Part shown: positions 34,121 to 44,950 of the stretch, one piece after another
Layout: each line of letters starts with the position of its first letter
Numbering within the stretch: the stretch's first letter is position 1
Assembly (NCBI GenBank): GCA_963752345.1
Contig: CAVVYA010000014.1
Location: forward strand, 108,120 to 172,119
DNA: 64,000 nt
Source of the DNA: CAVVYA01 sp963752345
GTDB taxonomy: Bacteria; Pseudomonadota; Alphaproteobacteria; SMXQ01
Reading direction: 5' to 3'
The notes under the pieces: generated by a model
Seen by the model: the letters and a program-made list of their open reading frames with translations, nothing else
The model's database searches: none
What the model was told of the DNA's origin: nothing
Program-made: the position numbers and the translations under genes

Positions 34121-34798
34121 TCAGCGGTCGAGGCGCTCGCGCGGCGGCGGGTCGAAGGCGAACAGCTTCTTGTCCAACGGCACGCCGAATTGCGGATCGA
34201 CCAGGGTGATTCGGGTGACGGCCCCTTGCGCGTCCGTGACGCTCCATTGGCGCAACTGCAGAGGCTCGTCGCTGAACACCAGCGTGAGACGGCCGGCCTG
34301 CGGTTCGTCGGCCTTGACCAGGGTGACGCGGATGACGCCTTTCTGCTGCTGCAGGTCGGTCACCACCACATCGCCCGAGAGCCGGATCTGGTCGCGCACG
34401 AGGAACCCGGCGAGGCTGCTCGACAGCGGGATGTAGCTCGTCTGATTGAGCTTTTTCTCGTGATAGACGAGCAGACTGCCGGTCGTGACGATGAGGTGCG
34501 GCACCGGCGGGTCGTATTCGATGCGCATCAGGCCGGGGCGCGAGATCAGCACGTCGCCCTGCGCGTTGCTGCCGTCGTCGGCGACCTGGAGGAACCGGGC
34601 GCGCAGGGTGCGGATGCTGTTGAGATAGCTCTCGACCCGCGCCAGCTCGGCCGTTTGCTTGTCGTCGAGCTTGGCCGGAACCGCCCTGGCCGCGGCAAGG
34701 GCGCCGCCCAGCGGCGCGGCGAGCAGGCTGGCGGCGCCAATCAGCAGGGTGGCGACGAGAGCGGCGCGGCGCGTCGGCCGCGTCAGGATGTCAAACAT
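34121..34798 (-). CDS. lolA: outer-membrane lipoprotein carrier protein LolA
   Basis: 225-residue periplasmic chaperone that ferries lipoproteins to the outer membrane. A twin-arginine-like basic start and hydrophobic signal (TRRAALVATLLIGAASLLAA) precede the LolA core: VESYLNSIRTLRARFLQ, GDVLISRPGLMRIEYDPP, LLVYHEKKLNQTSYIPLSS and QWSVTDAQGAVTRI are all characteristic. It lies directly downstream of ftsK, an arrangement frequent in proteobacteria. The frame is intact. Confidence 0.92.
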   Translation of the reverse strand: MFDILTRPTRRAALVATLLIGAASLLAAPLGGALAAARAVPAKLDDKQTAELARVESYLNSIRTLRARFLQVADDGSNAQGDVLISRPGLMRIEYDPPVPHLIVTTGSLLVYHEKKLNQTSYIPLSSSLAGFLVRDQIRLSGDVVVTDLQQQKGVIRVTLVKADEPQAGRLTLVFSDEPLQLRQWSVTDAQGAVTRITLVDPQFGVPLDKKLFAFDPPPRERLDR

Positions 34799-34876
34799 GG
34801 GACTTCTGCCGTGACATTGAAAAAAACGATCGGTGGCTCCGGCTTGGCGCGCTTCGGCGGCCGTCGAACGGCGGGT

Positions 34877-37322
34877 TCAGCGGTCGTCGATGTTGCGCCC
34901 GAGCACCTCGCGTTTGCCGACATGGTTGGCCGTGCTGATGACGCCTTCCGTTTCCATGCGTTCGATGATGCGCGCCGCGCGGTTGTAGCCGATCTGGAGA
35001 TGCCGCTGCACGAAGCTGGTCGATGCCTTGCGCTCGCGGCACACCAGGGCCACCGCCTGATCATATAGGGCGTCGCCCGACCCTTCGCCAGCCCCGAAGC
35101 CCGGCAGCAGCCCGCTGTCGTCGTCCTCGGTGACGGCTTCGAGATAGTCCGGCTCGCCCTGGCTTTTCAGGGCATTGACCACCTTCTCGACCTCGCGGTC
35201 GGAGACGAAGGGGCCGTGCACGCGCGAGATCCGCCCGCCGCCCGCCATATAGAGCATGTCGCCCTGGCCGAGCAGCTGCTCGCCGCCCGGCTCGCCCAGG
35301 ATGGTGCGGCTGTCGATCTTCGAGGTGACCTGGAAGCTGATGCGGGTCGGGAAGTTGGCCTTGATGGTGCCGGTGATGACGTCGACCGAGGGGCGCTGGG
35401 TCGCCATGATGATATGGATGCCCGCGGCGCGCGCCATCTGGGCCAGGCGCTGCACGGCGGCTTCGACGTCCTTGCCGGCGACCATCATGAGGTCGGCCAT
35501 CTCGTCGACGATGACGACGATATAGGGCAGCGGGCTGAGATCGAGCGGCTGCTCCTCGAAGATCGGCTTGCCGGTTTCCGGCTCGAAGCCGGTCTGCACC
35601 GTGCGCAGCAGCTTCTCGCCTTTGCGCGCCGCCTCGGTCAGCCGCTGGTTGTAGCCGATGATGTTGCGCACGCCGAGCTGCGACATGGCGCGGTAGCGGT
35701 TCTCCATCTCCTTGACGGTCCAGCGCAGCGCGACCACCGCCTTGCCCGGCTCGGTGACCACCGGGGCGAGCAGGTGAGGAATGCCGTCATAGACCGACAG
35801 CTCGAGCATCTTGGGATCGATCATGATGAACTTGCACTCGTCCGGCGACAGCCGGTAGAGCAGCGACAGGATCATCGTGTTGATGCCGACCGACTTGCCC
35901 GAGCCGGTGGTGCCGGCGATCAGCAGGTGGGGCATGCGGGCGATGTCGGCGATCACCGGCGCGCCGCTGATATCCTTGCCGAGCACCAGGGCGAGCTTGG
36001 TCGGCGTGCGCTCGTATTCCTCCGACGACAGCAGTTCGCGCAGATAGACCGTCTCGCGCCGCGCGTTGGGCAGTTCGATGCCGATGACATTGCGCCCCGG
36101 GATGACGGCGATGCGCGCCGAGACCGCGCTCATCGAGCGCGCGATGTCGTCGGCCAGGCCGATGACGCGCGACGCCTTGATGCCGGGCGCCGGCTCTAGT
36201 TCATAGAGCGTGACCACCGGGCCGGGCCGCACCTTGAGGATCTCGCCCTTGACGCCGAAATCCTCGAGCACCGATTTGAGCATCTTGGCGTTCTGCTCGA
36301 GCGCATCCTTGCTGACGCTGGGGTCCTCGCGATTCTCCGGCGGCAGCTCGAGAATATCGAGCGGCGGCAGCTGATATTCGCCGTCCTTGAGGTCGAGCGT
36401 GGTCTGGCGCCCGCCACTGTTGCGCTTGCCGGGCTTGGCGCGGGCCGGCTTGGCCTCGACCAGCGGCTCGTCGTCGTCGCGAGGCCGTTCGCGCGCCGCG
36501 CGTCCCTTGACTACGGGGCGCGGGTCGGCGAAATCCTCCTCGAGATCGACGTCGATCTGGTCGAGATCGTCGTCGTCTCTGTCGTCCGGCGAAAAGCGCG
36601 GCTCGACGCGGCGGCGCTTGCCGAAGCGCCGTCTTGGCGCGGGCCGCCAGGTCGCTGCCGACGCGCACGCCGGCGCGGCCGGCTTCCAGGCTGGCGCGCG
36701 TGCCGGTGCCGGCGACCCAGAACAGGCCGGTGATGCCGCGCCGCCATTCGGCGAAGGAGAAGCCGAGCGCGCCGACCCAGGCGGCAACGCCGAGCGCGCC
36801 GGCGACGGCGGCGAGCGCCATGGCGCCCGGGCGCAGGTCGGCCAATCCGATCAGGGTCATGACGCTTTTCAGGAAGCTCGAGCCGACCACGCCGCCCAAG
36901 CTGGCGCGCAGCGGCCAACTGTCGGGCGTCGGCAGGGCGGCGAGCGCCGCGGCGGCGAGCAGCACGGCAACCGGCAGCAGGGCGATGCGCAGCCAAGCCC
37001 TCGGCAGGTCGCGCCGCGTCACCAGGTGCCAGCCCCAGGCGGCCAACACGATGGCCGGCACCAGGGCGGCGACGCCCATCATCTGCAGCAGCCAGTCGGC
37101 GGTCCAGGCGCCGTTGGCGCCGAGCCAGTTGTGCACCGGGCCGGCGGCCGCGCGGTTGGCCGATGGATCGAGCGAGGAATAGCTGACGAGCGCCACGAAC
37201 AGCGCCGCGCCGACCAGCAGCAGGATCAGGCCGCACGCCTCGAGCAGACGGCGGCGCACGAAGGCGCTCAGCGCCGGCGGCAGGAAAGGCGATTTACCCA
37301 GATCGACGGTCGAACGTGCCAT
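34877..37322 (-). CDS. ftsK: DNA translocase FtsK, one frameshift
   Basis: About 815 residues when joined. The N-terminal four-helix membrane domain ([20 protein letters not shown] and three further segments) is in one frame from MARSTVDLG at 37322 to about 36625. A one-base shift then leads into the acidic linker and motor. The motor has Walker [22 protein letters not shown] as Walker B, and [20 protein letters not shown]. The C-terminal gamma winged helix ([20 protein letters not shown]) recognises KOPS. The linker is unusually acidic ([18 protein letters not shown]). It couples chromosome segregation to septation and precedes lolA. Confidence 0.95.
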
Positions 37323-37402
37323 GACACCCGCTACTCGTTGGCGCGGCATTTTACCCGATCGGGACTCGCATGCATACCAACCGTGTGACCGCCGGCACCG
37401 GA

Positions 37403-37750
37403 TCAGACATAAAGACCGATGAGCGCCGCGAGCTTCGCTCGTGCCTCGGCGAGGATCGCGGTCGGCACGGAAGCGCCGGCATATGCGATCGAACGCGCCG
37501 ATGTGTCGATGCTGCGGACATGGCTCGTCAGGATCTCGCCGGTGATCGGCAAGCCGCCGGGCAGAACGACGCTGCTTGCGAACGGCCGCACCGTCGATGT
37601 GATCGGGCAGACGATGGCGAAACGGCTCGCGCGGTAGAAGGCGACGGGGGACACCACGAGCGCCGGGCGCCGCCCGCTCTGCTCACGCCCGGTTCGAGGA
37701 TCGAAATCGGTCCAGATCAGATCGCCGCCGTCGGGGGCGTAGTCGCTCAC
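37403..37750 (-). CDS. mazF: MazF/PemK-family toxin
   Basis: 115-residue endoribonuclease toxin. GDLIWTDFDPRTGREQSGRRPALVVSP is a classical MazF opening (the conserved Arg follows GREQ), with FAIVCPITSTVRPFASSV and a final GEILTSHVRSIDTSAR. It starts at GTG 37750, overlapping the antitoxin stop as GTGA, so the pair is translationally coupled. It would cleave mRNA when not bound by its antitoxin. Confidence 0.92.
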   Translation of the reverse strand: MSDYAPDGGDLIWTDFDPRTGREQSGRRPALVVSPVAFYRASRFAIVCPITSTVRPFASSVVLPGGLPITGEILTSHVRSIDTSARSIAYAGASVPTAILAEARAKLAALIGLYV

Positions 37751-37989
37751 TCGACGACCTCGTCGCCCACCTCGGGCCCCCAATCGAACGCCTCGTGCAT
37801 CGCGTCCGGCGTCATGCCGACGAGCAGCTCGTCCAAGGTGTAAACCGGCCGCTCGGCCGAAATGATGATGCGGTCCCCGTCGGCGGTCACCTCGACCCGC
37901 GAGCCTTCGGTGAGGCCGACGCGCGTCGCGACCTCCTTCGGCACGCGGATGCCGAGGCTATTGCCCCATTTCGTGACTTGCACCTGCAT
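37747..37989 (-). CDS. mazE: MazE/AbrB-family antitoxin
   Basis: 80 residues. The swapped-hairpin DNA-binding domain is clear (VTKWGNSLGIRVPKEVATRV, then GSRVEVTADGDRIII). The C-terminal acidic tail (DELLVGMTPDAMHEAFDWG) should bind the toxin. The start at 37989 has an AGGAG ribosome site 8 nt upstream. Three GGATATCC palindromes lie just upstream and are likely its operator. Confidence 0.93.
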   Translation of the reverse strand: MQVQVTKWGNSLGIRVPKEVATRVGLTEGSRVEVTADGDRIIISAERPVYTLDELLVGMTPDAMHEAFDWGPEVGDEVVE

Positions 37990-38001
37990 GACCCGTCTCC
38001 T

Positions 38002-38032
38002 GGATATCCTGCGGATATCCTAATGGATATCC
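38002..38032. promoter_or_regulatory. triple GGATATCC operator of the mazEF operon
   Basis: Three perfect 8-bp palindromes GGATATCC at 38002-38009, 38013-38020 and 38025-38032, spaced 11 and 12 bp (about one helical turn). They lie 13-43 bp upstream of the mazE ATG. On the minus strand TTGTAT and TAGGAT, 17 bp apart, may form the promoter overlapping them. Confidence 0.75.
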
Positions 38033-38047
38033 TAGAGATATACAAGG

Positions 38048-39370
38048 CTACGACAGCACCGCCGCCATGCGCGCGAGCGAGCTGCGCAATACCGCCTCGT
38101 CCTGCACCAGGGCGACGCGGATATAATCGGCGCCCGGCGCCGGGTCCTGCTCCGGACAGAGATAAGCGCCCGGCAGCACGCGGATCGCCGCCTCCTGCCA
38201 CAGCCGCTTGCACGCGGCCTCCCCGTCGCCTGGATTTCCGCCGACATCGAGCCACAGGAAGAATCCGCCAGGCGGCCGGTAATAGCCGAGGCGGTTGCCG
38301 AGCGCGGCGTCGGCGATATCGAGCTTGCCGCGGTAGCGCGCGCGGTTGGCGATCACATGCTCCTCGTCGCGCCACAGCTCGGTCGCCGCATGGATGATCG
38401 GCAGCGGCGTGGCGCAGGAGGCGAATTCGCGCAGTCGCGCGAAGGCGGCGATCAGCTTCGCGCCGCCGGCGACGAAACCCGAGCGCAGGCCGGCGCAGTT
38501 CGAGCGCTTCGAGGTCGAGTTGAACACCACCACATGGTCGAGCGCGCGCTGCGCATCGGCGCCGAACGTCGCGCAGGCTTCGAGCGCGCCGACCGGCGCT
38601 CCGCGGCGAAGCGCCGGCTGTTTTAAAGAAAGCGGGCCTTCGCCCGCGGGCTCGTCGTAGATCTCCGAATAGCATTCGTCGAACGCGACGACGAAATCAT
38701 GCTCCATGGCGCGCGCGATCAGCGCCTTGAGCGTGGCGAGATCGGCCTGCGATCCTTGCGGATTGGCCGGCGAGCAGAGATAGACCAGCGCCGTGCGCGC
38801 CCATACCTCGGCCGGCACCGCGCCATAGTCGGGCAAGAACCCCGTCGCCCGGGTCGCCGGCAGGAAGACCGGCTCGCCGCCCGCCATGATGCCGGCGCCG
38901 GCATAGACGTGATAGAGCGGGTTGGGCACCAGCACGAGCGGCTTGCCGGCGCGGCCTGCGCGCCCCGACGGCGCGGGATTGTGGCCGTAGCTGCGCTGCC
39001 GCTCGACACGCTCGCGGGTCTTTCGCCCGATGGCGACGAGGCCGAACATGAAGATCGCCTCGCGCGTGCCCGCAACGGGGAGCAGATTCTTCTCGGCCTC
39101 GATGAAGCCGGCGGGCAGGCGGTAGCGCCGGGTCAGCCAGTCGGCCACGGCGCGGCGGAATTCCGGCGTGCCGCGCGACGGCGGATACTTGCCCCAGTCG
39201 GCCGCGCGCGCCGCCAGCACCTCGGCGACGAAGGCCGGCGGCGGATGCTGCGGCTCGCCGATCGACATCAGCACCGGCGGCACGCCCGCCGGCGGCGCGA
39301 CATCCTCCAGCAGCCGGCGCAGCCGCGTGAAGGGATAGCCCGGCAGGGCTTCGAGACGGGAATTCAGCAC
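38048..39370 (-). CDS. class I/II PLP aminotransferase (DapC-like succinyldiaminopimelate aminotransferase)
   Basis: 440 residues. It starts at GTG 39370 with LNSRLEALPGYPFTRLRRLL, a beginning shared by alphaproteobacterial DapC-type aminotransferases. SIGEPQHPPPAFV, KYPPSRGTPEFRRAVADWL, YLCSPANPQGSQA, AFDECYSEIYDEP and the PLP-lysine region NSTSKRSNCAGLRSG follow. The likely reaction is transamination in lysine and diaminopimelate synthesis, but substrate choice is inferred from overall resemblance. A frame extension upstream to 39412 is less likely. A segment near residue 150 (ERQRSYGHNPAPSGRAGRAG) looks like an insertion. Confidence 0.82.
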   Translation of the reverse strand: MLNSRLEALPGYPFTRLRRLLEDVAPPAGVPPVLMSIGEPQHPPPAFVAEVLAARAADWGKYPPSRGTPEFRRAVADWLTRRYRLPAGFIEAEKNLLPVAGTREAIFMFGLVAIGRKTRERVERQRSYGHNPAPSGRAGRAGKPLVLVPNPLYHVYAGAGIMAGGEPVFLPATRATGFLPDYGAVPAEVWARTALVYLCSPANPQGSQADLATLKALIARAMEHDFVVAFDECYSEIYDEPAGEGPLSLKQPALRRGAPVGALEACATFGADAQRALDHVVVFNSTSKRSNCAGLRSGFVAGGAKLIAAFARLREFASCATPLPIIHAATELWRDEEHVIANRARYRGKLDIADAALGNRLGYYRPPGGFFLWLDVGGNPGDGEAACKRLWQEAAIRVLPGAYLCPEQDPAPGADYIRVALVQDEAVLRSSLARMAAVLS

Positions 39371-39541
39371 GCGGCGGGGCCCTCGGAAGTTCAGAACTGG
39401 CGATGCGAGCACAAAACGGAAACATTCGGATTATAGGCGGATATCAACGCGCTACAACTTTCGATTATTTCATTTGTTGCGTTTATTGCATTTAAAGGAC
39501 TGCGGTCTTATATGTGGCCTGCAATATCTTGGGAGATTGGC

Positions 39542-39993
39542 TGTGATCACATTGCTCGACAAGCCCGTCACGGTGGTCCCGACCGAGCAGGATGTGGCGA
39601 CCGCCACGGAATCGAGCCGGCTCTTGTCGAAAATCGACGGGAAGCAGGACCTTCGCGTTCGAACTCGAAACGGGTGAAATTCTTGTTCTTCCGAAGGCCG
39701 CCGCGCGCCTTCTTCATCATCTGCTGATCGAGATGTCCCGTGGCAATGCGGTCACTTTGATTCCGCTTCACGCCGAACTGACGACGCAGGAGGCCGCGGA
39801 ATTTCTCAATGTGTCGCGTCCTCACGTGATCCGTCTTTTGGAAACAGGGAAGATGAAACATCGAAAGGTCGGGACACACCGCAGAATTAGATTTTCCGAC
39901 CTGCAGGAGTTCAAGAAGCGGCAAGACCAGGAATCGGATGCGGCGCTCGAGGAACTGGCAAAGCAGGCGCAAGAACTCGACATGGGTTACTGA
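39542..39993 (+). CDS. HTH (excisionase-type) antitoxin, one frameshift
   Basis: About 150 residues when joined. The first part (VITLLDKPVTVVPTEQDVAT, from GTG 39542) shifts frame near 39650 and continues as ELETGEILVLPKAAARLL. The helix-turn-helix is in LTTQEAAEFLNVSRPHVIRL, followed by HRKVGTHRRIRFSDLQEFKK, the standard excisionase/MerR-like element. The protein ends immediately before the PIN gene, so it is the likely DNA-binding antitoxin of the pair. The region is less GC-rich than the core genes around it, suggesting an acquired module. Confidence 0.8.
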
Positions 39994-40563
39994 TTGTCCA
40001 CATACGCTGTCGTCTACGACGCCTGCGTGTTCTATCCCGCCCCCGTGCGGGACCTGCTCGTTCAACTCGCAACCGCCGATCTTTTTCGCGCGCGTTGGAC
40101 CGACGCGATCCACGAAGAGTGGATCGGGAGTGTCCTCAAGAATCGTCCAGACCTCACGCGCCAGCAATTGGAGCGAACGCGCGCCCTGATGGATTCAGCC
40201 GTGATGGACTGCATCGTGAGCGGCTATGAATATCTTATTGCAAGCATCCACCTGCCTGACGCGGATGACCGACATGTGTTGGCTGCGGCAATTCACGCCA
40301 AAGCAGACGCGGTGGTGACCTATAACCTGGCGGACTTTCCGCCGGACGTTCTCGCGAAGCACAATCTCGAAGCGATTCATCCCGACGATTTCATCAACTT
40401 TCAGATCGACCTGAACGAGTTGGCTGTGGTCAGAGCGGCGCAACGCTGCAGAGCGCGACTGAAGTCTCCTCCCAGGACGGCGGCGGAGTACCTCGAGACA
40501 TTGGCCGCTCTGCAGCTGCCGAAATCCACGAGACGTCTGAGCGAATGGGTATCAATGATCTGA
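39994..40563 (+). CDS. PIN-domain toxin (VapC-like)
   Basis: 189 residues, starting at TTG 39994 directly after the antitoxin stop. The PIN fold acidic residues are Asp9 (VVYDACVFYP), Glu41/Glu42 (IHEEWIG), and Asp89/Asp91/Asp92 (PDADDRHVLAAAI), with VTYNLADFP after the last. PIN proteins are Mg-dependent RNases. Compared with short VapC toxins it has an extra C-terminal part of about 50 residues (RTAAEYLETLAAL). This size and the excisionase-type partner fit a distinct HTH/PIN toxin-antitoxin class. Confidence 0.85.
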   Translation: MSTYAVVYDACVFYPAPVRDLLVQLATADLFRARWTDAIHEEWIGSVLKNRPDLTRQQLERTRALMDSAVMDCIVSGYEYLIASIHLPDADDRHVLAAAIHAKADAVVTYNLADFPPDVLAKHNLEAIHPDDFINFQIDLNELAVVRAAQRCRARLKSPPRTAAEYLETLAALQLPKSTRRLSEWVSMI

Positions 40564-40580
40564 AGCCCTCTCGCCCATAG

Positions 40581-40610
40581 GAAAACGGCCGGCGAATTTC
40601 TCCGCCGGCC
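40581..40610 (-). terminator. intrinsic terminator of amtB1
   Basis: GGCCGGCG and CGCCGGCC form an 8-bp stem around an 8-nt loop. On the minus strand it is followed by GTTTTC, 33 nt beyond the amtB1 stop. It may also stop the PIN transcript from the other side. Confidence 0.75.
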
Positions 40611-40642
40611 ACTCTCCTCACCTCTCTACGAATACATCTTCC

Positions 40643-42398
<1,756 letters not shown>

Positions 42399-42557
42399 TC
42401 ATGGCGAGCGCTGTTGTGAAGACCCCCGATCGCGGCTCGGCGCCCTGAGCCGGGCGTCCTTGCGCGGCGGACGAAATGCCGCTCTTCGACGGACCAAATG
42501 CGTACAAGCCGCCCGGTCTGAATCCGGATGGTTTTTGACGCATTCTCCGGCAGACTG

Positions 42558-42573
42558 ATCAAATTCTATGCCA
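42558..42573 (-). promoter_or_regulatory. candidate sigma-54 promoter of glnK1-amtB1
   Basis: On the minus strand TGGCATAGAATTTGAT fits the -24/-12 pattern TGGCAC-N5-TTGC except at the sixth base and the last C. The GG and TTG spacing is exact. It lies about 180 bp upstream of glnK1. The -12 GC is GA, which lowers confidence. Confidence 0.35.
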
Positions 42574-42743
42574 ACGGCAGGGAAGCGCAAAGACTGCCGC
42601 CGTGGCGCGCCGCTTCTTCAGGCGTCCGGCCATTTTGCAGGCATCGCGGCGGCGGTGTTGCGCGCCGGACACGGGCGCGGCGCCATACCGCGGTCAGCCC
42701 AAAGTTTGGGCTTTAAAACGAGGCAGATGGCGAGATTTCAGGC

Positions 42744-42776
42744 AAAAAAAGCCCGGACGGTGGACGCCGTCCGGGC
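42744..42776 (-). terminator. intrinsic terminator of amtB2
   Basis: A 10-bp perfect stem (GCCCGGACGG with CCGTCCGGGC, six-base loop) is followed on the minus strand by seven T residues. It lies 66 bp beyond the amtB2 stop. Confidence 0.92.
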
Positions 42777-42841
42777 AGTTTCACGGAGGAGGTTGAGGTC
42801 CCGGTCCCCGCGACGGCGGAGACCGGGGTCGGCACGGCTGC

Positions 42842-44212
42842 TTAGTGGACCGCCTCGCCATGCAGGGCTTGGTCGAGTCCTTCCCGTTCCTGCTCTTCGG
42901 TGACGCGCAGGCCGATCACCACGTCGATGATCTTGAGCACGATGAAGCTGGCGACGCCGGTGTAGACGGTGGTCGCCAGGACGCCGACCACCTGGAGCCA
43001 GACCTGGCCCGGGTTGCCCTCGAGCAGGCCTTGATAACCGTCCGGCAGGGCCGTCGAGGCCGACAGCGCGCCGACCGCGAAGACGCCGGTCAGGATGGCG
43101 CCGACGATGCCGCCGACGCCGTGCACGCCGAACACGTCGAGCGAGTCGTCGTAGCCGAGCGCGTTCTTCACCCAGGTCGAGGCGATGAAGCAGATCACGC
43201 CCGCGGCGATGCCGATGATCAGCGCGCCGCCCGGCAACACGAAGCCGGAGGCGGGCGTGATGGCGACGAGGCCGGCCACCGCGCCGGACACGATGCCGAG
43301 CACCGAGGGTTTGCCCTTGGTGATCCACTCGACGAACATCCAGGCGAGCGCCGCGGCCGCCGTGGCGACCTGAGTCACCGCCATGGCCATGCCCGCACGG
43401 CCGCCGGCGGCCAGCGCCGACCCGGCGTTGAAGCCGAACCAGCCGACCCACAGCAACGACGCGCCGATGATGCTGAGCGTCAGGTTGTGCGGCGCCATCG
43501 GGACCTTGCCATAACCGGTGCGCTTGCCGAGCACCAGGCAGGCGACCAATCCGGCGACACCGGCATTGATGTGCACCACGGTGCCGCCGGCGAAGTCGAG
43601 CACGCCCAAGCCGAACAGCCAGCCCGACGGCGCCCAGACCCAATGGGCGATCGGCGCGTAGATCAGGACCGACCACAGGCCCATGAACCACAGCAGCGCC
43701 GAGAACTTCATGCGGTCGGCGAAGGCGCCGGTGATGAGCGCCGGCGTGATGATCGCGAAGGTCATCTGGAACATGAAGAAGACCACTTCGGGAATCGTCG
43801 TGGCGACGGCGCTTTCGCCGCTGCCCAACGTGAAGGGGCCTTCCCAGCCGATGCCCCGGGCGAGCACCTTCGACAGGTCGCCGACATAGAGGCCGCCCTC
43901 ACCGAAGGCGAGGCTGTAGCCGAGGAATGTCCACAGCAGGGTGACGAGACAGCATACGGCGAAACTCTGCATCATGATGGCCAGCACGCTCATCTTGCGC
44001 ACCATGCCGCCGTAGAACAGGGCGAGGCCGGGAACGGTCATCAGCAGGACGAGCGCCGTGGCGGTCAGCATCCACGCGGTATCGCCGGTGTCGATCTTGG
44101 GAACTTCGGCCGCTGCCGCGGCGGCGTCCTGGGCGAAGCTCGGGCCGGCGAGGGCCACCGCCCCGAGGGCGACGGCGACCAGCCATGCGGACATTGATTT
44201 CAGACGGTACAT
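42842..44212 (-). CDS. amtB: ammonium transporter AmtB, second copy
   Basis: 456 residues, intact. A cleavable signal (AWLVAVALGAVALAGPSFAQ) is followed by the eleven-helix transporter: [60 protein letters not shown] (twin-His region), LLWVGWFGFNAGSALAAGG, VFGVHGVGGIVGAILTGVF and a C-terminal tail RVTEEQEREGLDQALHGEAVH-like ending. The ATG at 44212 has AAGGAG 9 nt upstream and begins 13 nt after glnK2. It is the intact member of the two AmtB copies. Confidence 0.95.
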   Translation of the reverse strand: MYRLKSMSAWLVAVALGAVALAGPSFAQDAAAAAAEVPKIDTGDTAWMLTATALVLLMTVPGLALFYGGMVRKMSVLAIMMQSFAVCCLVTLLWTFLGYSLAFGEGGLYVGDLSKVLARGIGWEGPFTLGSGESAVATTIPEVVFFMFQMTFAIITPALITGAFADRMKFSALLWFMGLWSVLIYAPIAHWVWAPSGWLFGLGVLDFAGGTVVHINAGVAGLVACLVLGKRTGYGKVPMAPHNLTLSIIGASLLWVGWFGFNAGSALAAGGRAGMAMAVTQVATAAAALAWMFVEWITKGKPSVLGIVSGAVAGLVAITPASGFVLPGGALIIGIAAGVICFIASTWVKNALGYDDSLDVFGVHGVGGIVGAILTGVFAVGALSASTALPDGYQGLLEGNPGQVWLQVVGVLATTVYTGVASFIVLKIIDVVIGLRVTEEQEREGLDQALHGEAVH

Positions 44213-44225
44213 TAGCGTGTTCTCC

Positions 44226-44690
<465 letters not shown>

Positions 44691-44719
44691 TTAAGCCAAA
44701 GCGCTACGGGACTGTTCAT

Positions 44720-44735
44720 TTCAAGGATTGTGCCG
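44720..44735 (-). promoter_or_regulatory. candidate sigma-54 promoter of glnK2-amtB2
   Basis: On the minus strand CGGCACAATCCTTGAA matches the -24/-12 pattern except the first base and the C of the -12 GC. It lies about 155 bp upstream of glnK2, similar to the site before glnK1, and shares its -12 GA deviation. Confidence 0.4.
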
Positions 44736-44950
44736 CTTCGCTCGAGCGCCGGCGAAAGCACGGAATCTCAGGGTTTGGGCCGAAAACAGACCGGTAGGAC
44801 CGTTGGCGCGGAGCCTGATGATTGCCTAATTTTTCGGCTTCGAAGCAAATGTGCTGAATAAATGATCAAGCTGCCCTTGCGGCGCGCCGCAAACGCAGGG
44901 GCGGCCTCGATCGCTCGCCCATCGCGGCAGGCGGAATGTTAGAAGAAACC

